Below are positions 57,115-64,000 of a stretch of 64,000 nucleotides of DNA, piece after piece. The stretch is from NCBI GenBank assembly GCA_032207245.1, contig CM063501.1, forward strand, positions 58,651,003-58,715,002. Direction: 5' to 3'. The DNA is from Pardosa pseudoannulata (Eukaryota > Arthropoda > Arachnida > Araneae > Lycosidae). The position numbers and the translations under genes are program-made. The first letter of the stretch is position 1, and the number at the start of each line of letters is the position of its first letter. Under the pieces are notes generated by a model. That model was not told the origin of the DNA. It saw only the letters and a program-made list of their open reading frames with translations, and searched no databases.

Positions 57115-57350
57115 AGGTTCGATTCCAGGCCGAATCGATCGCTACCTCTAAAAGGCATCCATGGAGGCAATACTTTCGGACAAACGGAATGATGGAAGAA
57201 TGGGTGAGAGCTGCCTTTCATCACAGGAGTTTATGTATTTAAACCTCACCGTTATCATAAATATTCTAAGCCGTTCAAAAATGGCTTTCAGCAGTTAGTC
57301 TCGCTCTAATTAGCCTTCGTGAAGTATAAATTAACCTTAGAGTTCCAAAC
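57115..57350 (+). mobile_element. Decayed SINE
   Basis: B box GGTTCGATTCC near 57116, then about 100 bp of foreign sequence, then AAGCCGTTCAAAAATGGCTT, CAGTTAGTCTCGCTCTAATT, AGCCTTCGTG and AGTTCCAAACCAAT, the family body and tail in order. Confidence 0.6.
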
Positions 57351-58174
57351 CAATCCTTCTTACTCCCCCCCTCTATACACCAAACAGATGCAATGTAGAT
57401 TAACCACCTGTCCATTTGTGGTAACAGTAAAAATGTCAAAGTGGCTTCATTGCATTTTAGGATGTCCTGATATTTGATTCTTTATCTATATTTAACATCA
57501 CCAAGTATGTTATTTTTCTGTCATATAGCAATTTTAGGGCTTTTCGGATTGTAACTGGTGTCGACGCAGACCAAAAACAAATACACAATTGTAGACAAGA
57601 ATAACATTTGTCTTTTAAAATTATTTTAATGATCAAAACGCCAGTAGCAACGTGGGGTCATCACCCACACAAGTTCTCGTTCTAACAACAAAAAATTGTT
57701 ACCACAAAAATGCAGCAAAATTAATCTACAAAACAAAACAGCACACTGAGCATGAAATAATAGTACAAAATGTAAAACATTGAGTTCGAGGATAAACAAC
57801 AAAACAACAATAAATGATTCAAACAAATGAGTATAAAATTTTTGTATATTGTTTTAAATATTTTAATACCTATAGTTTATACAGTTAGCACGCATAGTTT
57901 CTATTACTTTTCAGTGTGATTTATAACGTTTTGAAACTGGTCCTCCATTCGTTTGCAAATTAAAAAATTTAATAAAATTTGGGTGTACATTTTATCTCTA
58001 CTATGTTTTATTATTTTAATACTTACAGCTTATGCTTTTTATTGTATTTTTATTGCTCTTATGGATGTTTATTGCTACCATCTTAAATGACTTCTATTGA
58101 CTACAAATGTATCACTAATAAAACAAGGAACACTCTGAACTTCATTTTCACCTTACAAAGAAATTCATTGCCCT

Positions 58175-58522
58175 GGTTGTTGTTGTTTGTGATGCTACTT
58201 GGTCAAACCAAGCACGATTAAACCTTAAACTGCTCGCATTAAGGCAAAGGAGTGCCCCTTTTGTTTTAACGTGCACCACTAAGGTGAAAGTACGACTTAT
58301 GCTCAAGTGTGTTCACTAATTTAGAAGAGGGGCCAAGCAGGCTTGGACTGCCTCCCTCAGAGTATTGATTGAGAACTTGGAATACATTGTAACCACAAAC
58401 ATATTTTACGTGCCCTAGTCACCTAACGAAAGCGGCGGATATTAGGTTGGTTCGGGTTCCGAACCCGCAACCCTACAGTTAAGACAGAGATGCCTTTACT
58501 GACTGAGCTACCAGAATAGTAG
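58175..58522 (-). mobile_element. tRNA-derived SINE, third family
   Basis: Minus-strand head TGGTAGCTCAGTCAGTAAAG (A box TAGCTCAGTCAGT) and GGGTTCGGAACC (B box), then a ~280-bp body ending in an ACAACAACAACC tail (plus strand GGTTGTTGTTGT at 58176). The inverted 9-mer GATGCTACT/AGTAGCATC near both ends is odd for a SINE. Confidence 0.65.
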
Positions 58523-59499
58523 CATCTTCGTCTCCACTATTTGAAAATTAAACGTTTGCATATCATCATGCACCCTTTGAATTGTTAAATTTTTAATTTT
58601 TGTATGTATAAGTTTTAAGAATATATATAATTATTAAAATTTCTTCTTTTAAAGAAATTTATTTTATTTTCACTAAACTAACCAATGTAGTTAAAATTAA
58701 ATCGATAATGGAAGTCAATAATAAGTTTGAGCAATTAAAATTAAGACGGAAAGTAAATTTGTACAAGGGAAAAAACTCTTCAATTTTGGAAGTAAACGCG
58801 GAGACGGTAAACTATTACTTGATTAGTTTTATGAAATATTCCAATAATGATAAGAATGGAAAAATGCAGCATGAATGCTAAAAACAAAAGAATTATCAAA
58901 ACATCTATTCTGTCTAAATATTATTAAAGTTAATCTTTGGTATTTCTCTTTTCTTATTTGTAATGGAAAGAATCTAATTATTTTTTAATCCTGAAGCTAA
59001 CATGCTGCAATGTATGGGAAAAGAAATCAAAGAGATCAGGAAAATATCACTGTTCTGTTTGAATAATAATAGGGATATCAATAACTAAGAACACGGCATC
59101 TGTCATTCACATATTTTGTTGAGCCTTATTAAATTTTCTTATTCACAGATCTCCCAAAATACTAAAGGATTATCTGTGACATTTCATGAGAAATATTTTC
59201 TTATTGTATGATTGACTAAAACAACGACGTTAGTCGTGATAGGAAAAATGTGAATGACTTATTGAGACATTTTCTTTTGTATGCAAATTAAATTTTTTCC
59301 TTTATTTCGCCCATTTTTGAAACGATAGTTAGTAAAATATATCTATAGAAATTGACAAAATTTATTGGGAAATATTTTCTTCACAGTTAAAATTTACGAG
59401 TAACAAAAATATTTGCTTATATATTTGGGTATATAATTTCAATTGTAAAAAGAGAATGAATCTTCGTATACGTAAATTTTTAAATCAAAGATCTTGCAC

Positions 59500-59880
59500 A
59501 CCACTTGTACCACAATAGAATGAGTATTGGAACTGAGCAACTTCTATACAAGACTGTATTAATACCCAAACTTCTCTGTGATGCCTTGATTTGGGGATCA
59601 GTTGCAAAGTCATATTTAAAAGTTGGAAACTGCAAAACAAAACACTTCGATTAATTTGCAGGGCTTACTAGTACTATACAAATGAATTAGTACAAAGTGA
59701 TACCAAAATAGCTCCAATTAGAGAAGTCATCACGAATCTTGCTTTGAACATTTTTGGAAATTTGCACAAAGTATGAAATGAAGAAATAACAAATCTGCAG
59801 AACTATGATTCCACAGAATTTTTCAAAAGACAGAGCAGCAACAGATTTACATCTATTTATCAAAGCTGCTTCTGTATAGT
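59500..59880 (+). pseudogene. Jockey-like LINE ORF2 C-terminal remnant
   Basis: The frame from 59535 reads EQLLYKTVLIPKLLCDALIW and then GSVAKSYLK, a pattern (LYK.VL.P.L.YG..VWG.AAK..L) from the region after the RT domain of Jockey-type elements. A second segment, KIAPIREVITNLALNIFGN, follows after frame breaks. No intact domain. Confidence 0.7.
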
Positions 59881-60115
59881 CTCATAGACGTTGGTGCCGC
59901 ATTCTAGATTTTGAATACTAATTTATTTGAATTTATTTTTATTTTAATTCTAACTTTGCACTTTTTAATCTAACCCAAACAAATAACAATTTTCTACTAT
60001 AAGATTTTAAATTTTTTATGTCACTCTTTCATGACATGCCCATGTTTCATTGAAAATTTTTATCGTATGCTATTTTTACAAAATGTCTATTCTGTTATGA
60101 TATTAATCCCCTATA

Positions 60116-60760
60116 TAATAATAGCCTAAGTTATCTGTACGTCTGTCCTCGATTTTATGAAGCGGTTGGACCTGGAATGGATAAAGGCATCCATACTTAG
60201 CAAAATTTAAAGAGAGTAATGTTTATCTTCTCCTAAACTATAGATACGATTCTAAAATAAATTGGTATAAATATGCTTCATATCACAGCGAAAAATACTG
60301 CCTACTTTAAAACGTTCGAAATCTACCCCTTCCTCTCTTTTCTAGCTTTTAATGCCATTATTTCAACTCCTATTTTCCACGGTTAAGAGCAGGTGATTAA
60401 ATTTATCAATTTATCCCCTAATAAATAGGTAAAAATAACATTTTTCTAGCATTATGACGTCATTCCTTTAACCATCTCATTGAATCCTTTCTTATTTTAA
60501 ATTATTTAAACTATGCCTTATTTTCATACGTTTTATCATTGAACTTAGATATGACGTCAATGATTTTCTTTTACATTTGGCTTAAATAATAGATTAAGTA
60601 CATATGTGATAATTTTAAATTAAATCATCGATTATTTTTTGTTGCAAGATAATTCTCAGCCAAAAAACAAACCATTTTTTGACCTGCCTCATAGCGTACT
60701 TTAGAATTTTGGAAAATTAAAAAATTTACTGATCCTGGCATATGACGGGCTATATGCTAG
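60116..60760 (+). mobile_element. Possible Helitron-like repeat
   Basis: Begins near TATATAATAATAGCCTAAG with GTACGTCTGTCC, a pattern common in arthropod repeats, and may end at CTAG (60757-60760) directly after the hairpin GCATAT/GACGGGCT/ATATGC. No Rep or helicase coding sequence; class uncertain. Confidence 0.3.
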
Positions 60761-60858
60761 TTTTTAATATTTGTTAATGTCATTTGACTGATACTAGAAA
60801 AGCGAATATAAAAGCTATACAAAAAATGTAAAATAAAATATTTTAATTCAATACATCT

Positions 60859-60896
60859 TTCTTCAGCAAGTTTTAGTTCAACAACTTGCTGAAGAA
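60859..60896. repeat. Perfect 14-bp palindrome, 10-nt loop
   Basis: TTCTTCAGCAAGTT, loop TTAGTTCAAC, AACTTGCTGAAGAA. Confidence 0.95.
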
Positions 60897-61487
60897 TACG
60901 GTTGACATTTTGAATATCACTATGTAGTATTGGTTAGTGCTATAAAAATATATAAAGATAATAAATGTTAATTTGAATGATTTTTTATGTATAAAAAATA
61001 ATACCCCCAAGATCGCAAATAAATTCAGTGAGCAAAAAGGAACAGTTCTTACTGTACAAATATCTGGGCCTTACTAGTATCCAACAACTATAAATGAAAT
61101 ACATATCATTTGAAGGCAATGGGTACCAAATATAAACAAACTGGCAAATTTTTAAACATAGAAAATGCAAGGCGAAAGATCCAGTATACCTTAAAAGCGG
61201 TTTTAATAGGATATATCGTATTGAAATCTTTATGAGAAACTTCTACAAAGTAGAATAATCTATACAGTTAAATGAGCAAACGTGAGGCGTATTTTGAATT
61301 ATGTCGTCTTGAGAGGAATTCCACATTTTCAGCGAGTAATCTCCTAAATTGTTGCTTAATTTCATATGTTCAACAAATTTCCCAACAACAGTTTGTTTCC
61401 GAGGTTCCCCGAGGCATATTTTATAGGGATTAGTATTTTCAAATAAGAAAACTTTGTGTAGAAACAGATCGATTCTATCAACTGAGC

Positions 61488-61665
61488 GAACGATGACCGA
61501 ATGGTAGAGCGCTGCCCTTCGGAACCGGAGTTCGCGGGTTCGAATCCCGTTGTTGGCATGGATGTTTGTAGCCGTTCGGAATCGGCTTTAAACTGTAGGT
61601 CCCGGTCTCATTAACCCTCGTGTGCAAAACAGTAGACCGTAGCGCTCCAAACCAAACCAAACCAA
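61488..61665 (+). mobile_element. tRNA-derived SINE with 14-bp target duplication
   Basis: TCTATCAACTGAGC on both sides (61474-61487, 61666-61679). A box GATGACCGAATGGTAGAGCG, B box GGGTTCGAATCC, body GTAGCCGTTCGGAATCGGCT, tail CCAAACCAAACCAA. Looks recent. Confidence 0.95.
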
Positions 61666-61689
61666 TCTATCAACTGAGCATGTATATCA

Positions 61690-63540
61690 CAAATGTTTGA
61701 TCTTTTCCGTATCATAAAACTAAAGCTAAAATATCGAATCCATCCGTTTGGTATCCCTCAAACACGACTTGTATATTTTGTAGAATGTTCCAGACAAGCC
61801 TATTCTAGGGTTCTCTGCACCAAGAATTCAGATTTGACTATAGTTTTCCGAATTAAATCTGCTTAAAAGATTGTACATTTATTACAGATTTTGAGGTAAA
61901 ATCGAAATCAAATTTCTTCCAAAAATGTTAAAGTCAATGTGTAATAATGTTCGAAAACACAGTGGAAGATCTGTATAATTTTGAATTTGTTATTAAATTA
62001 TGATTTAGTGATTTAAAAATTAGTTTTAATTATTGTTTAAAAATGTTTACAAATAAAATGTTGAAAAACCCTATCTAACTGATGTGCAAAAACATTTTTT
62101 ATTCTGTAATTAAAGTATTTTTATTGATACTATTCGTTCATAATGTGTAACAGTACTGTAATTCTAAGACACAACATTAAAAGTTTACGTTGCATATAAA
62201 ATGAATTAAGTACACGTACATTCTAAAACGACTAAACATCGAAAAAAGTAAAAACAATATGAATTTATTTAAATAAGTTAATTACAATAACTACTTCTTT
62301 TTCAGATGAGATACACGATAAAAAGCAGTAATGATATTAGCTAGAAAACTAAAAATTATTTTTAAATAAAATTTAATAATATAGAGAATTATTAGAGTAG
62401 GTTAAATAAGTTGTTATTAATAAGGTGTAAAATTAATTTTACCTCATTTTATCAACATTTAGAGATTATCCCTTTAGTTCATAGTGGAGTTTACTGAACT
62501 CATGGTACACTGTATTTTATAAATTTTTAATTATCATTATTCTTTTTTAAATAATCACTCTTATTCCTCCGTACAATGTTTTTAAATCGAGTTGTGCTGC
62601 CATCTCTTGAGCTAGATTAGATAAAATGTCTCATTGTATTACACTTTTATTTCAAGGACGTAGAATTTAAAAATTTCTCTGCAATTTCAAATCAATGGCT
62701 TTTTTTAAAATTGATATCCTCTAAATTCCTCTATTTATATATTATGAATCTTTAATAGATTATCTTTACCAATACGCATTTTAATTCTGATGTTTATAAA
62801 AAGTTTAATTTTCATCTGAAATATTATAGGTAATAAAAATCTTAATGATTGAATGAATTTGAATAATGTTAAGGATAAAAAATTTGAAGTAGAGAATGGT
62901 TTTTAAGATGAAAGGATAATACCAGTAAGAGCTTATTTTTTTCGATTTTCTGATTATATGCTTGTGACACACCAGGTTGACACTGCCCTAGTAGAGTACT
63001 TGTACTAGAGTGTTCTGAGTGTCTGTCAGTTGGACGGGGTTTCTAGACATAAAGAGAGAAGTGTAAAAACAAAATAAAGTGCAAAATATTTTTATTTACA
63101 AAGAAAAAATTTACAAAGTGTAAAAATAAAATAAATTTAAAAAAGGCGTGCAATCACACACACACACACAGTCATCGATATTTAAATTATTATTTGAAAT
63201 TTAACGATTTTTATAACTGTACCTCTATGCACGCCTCTATCTGGCTGTTTCTATTTGTGTAAAAAATTTAAAAAACTTCAAATTGCTGCCAGCTAAAAAA
63301 ATTGGTATTTTACGTGCATTTTAATTCACAATTTTAGATGCATAAAAAACTTTGCAACCAATACATAGACTGGGAGAGTTACATTTTATTTTATTATATA
63401 CTTATATATTTATTGTATTATATATATTCTATTGTATTATATACATTTTATTGTATTTTATTTACTGGAAGAGTTACATTTTATTAACAACTGACTTCCA
63501 ATGCTGACTTCCAAAGCTGCTGTTTTCTTGGTACATACTT
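61690..63540. other. AT-rich sequence, short CA repeat
   Basis: No exon or element terminus recognised. A (CA)8-type microsatellite is at about 63153-63170 and short TTTTATTGTATTATATA-like repeats occur near 63390-63470. Confidence 0.4.
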
Positions 63541-63545
63541 TAGAT

Positions 63546-64000
63546 CAGATTTGGGCAAAAGCCGGCCAGCGGGCTGGATCCGGCCCTTTTGCTTACTTTA
63601 TCCAGCCCATTGAAAAATCCTGTAATTTTTTAATCTCTGATATGCGATTTTGTTGAAATCAACAGTATTTGATTAAATAATTTACTAAAAGAAAATTTTC
63701 CCTCAAACGAGTTGAGTGTTTTCTACGGTTCTTTAAATACAGAATATTTCAAACATTTTTTGAACTATGTTCAAAAATACCTAAGTTTTATTTGGTTCAA
63801 CATATATTTGTGAAAGAACTTTTTCGTTAATGATTTACACGAAAAATAAATATCGATCACAAATTACTGACGGAAATCTACACTCGGTATTAAGGATTGC
63901 TACAAGTGATTTGGATCCAAATTTTGAAGAAATAACATCAAATGAACATTCCAGATTTCACGTTTCGCATTAACTAAAACTATTCTATTTTAAATATTGA
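63546..64000 (+). mobile_element. hAT element, cut by window end
   Basis: Left end CAGATTTGGGCAAAAGCCGG followed by a G+C-rich block (GGGCTGGATCCGGCCC). The right end lies beyond the window. It carries the transposase tail at 63791-63973. It belongs to a different subfamily from the 22.7-kb and 44.4-kb copies. Confidence 0.75.
63791..63973 (+). pseudogene. hAT transposase C-terminal dimerisation tail
   Basis: 60 codons plus stop: FGSTYICERTFSLMIYTKNK, then YRSQITDGNLHSVLRIATSD and LDPNF to a TAA at 63971. The pattern (STY.CE..FS.M...K...RS..T...L...LRI) is the C-terminal hAT dimerisation motif. The codons are intact here, but the sequence just upstream is out of frame and most of the transposase is missing. 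Confidence 0.85.

Noticed and set aside
1..64000. CRISPR arrays, operons, prophage or bacterial defence systems
   Set aside because: Spliced genes, SINEs and eukaryotic transposons show this is animal nuclear DNA. The only regular array is the 227-bp satellite, which has no spacer structure.

Overview
This is an AT-rich, intron-rich animal nuclear window with no prokaryotic features. It is dominated by decayed transposable elements, tRNA-derived SINEs, TA microsatellites and one large tandem satellite. Long introns packed with hAT, piggyBac-like, mariner and LINE remnants fit an arthropod; an arachnid is my guess, but no single sequence here proves the taxon.

The only gene I can assemble with confidence lies on the minus strand between 48502 and 31639. 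It is a phosphohistidine phosphatase of the HAD superfamily (LHPP, also called phospholysine phosphohistidine inorganic pyrophosphate phosphatase). Seven exons with matching splice phases encode 264 residues that carry all four HAD catalytic motifs. One start residue is missing. A possible initiator exon ending in ATG followed by a donor lies at 53510-53512, which would give 265 residues. The introns hold a mariner, several hAT relics, a SINE inside a TA microsatellite and several short perfect palindromes.

Region by region: 1-6 kb has piggyBac-like debris (transposase scraps and a run of TTAA-flanked MITEs). 6-12 kb is a 227-bp satellite with a homogeneous core of about 12 units, decayed edges, and SINEs only in or beside the edges. 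12-24 kb is a MITE and SINE field with three hAT-type elements flanked by 8-bp duplications, plus two or three unassigned minus-strand exon candidates. 24-27 kb is a 1.47-kb tandem duplication ending inside a dead LINE reverse transcriptase (27-28.3 kb). 28.3-31.6 kb is featureless 3' flank. 31.6-48.5 kb is LHPP. 48.5-54 kb is upstream or first-intron sequence with a MITE, a 282-bp duplication and a hAT-like element holding a long TA tract. 54.3-54.7 kb is a promoter-like patch with a CRE site and a 61-codon fragment. 55-64 kb has further MITEs, SINEs, a Jockey-like remnant and, at the window end, a hAT element with an intact dimerisation-domain tail.

I found no operon-like or defence-like system. 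The most unusual material is structural: the satellite with its subtype order, the density and nesting of TTAA elements, a SINE caught in one of two paralogous hAT copies, a 48-bp palindrome, and the repeated occurrence of short perfect palindromes.
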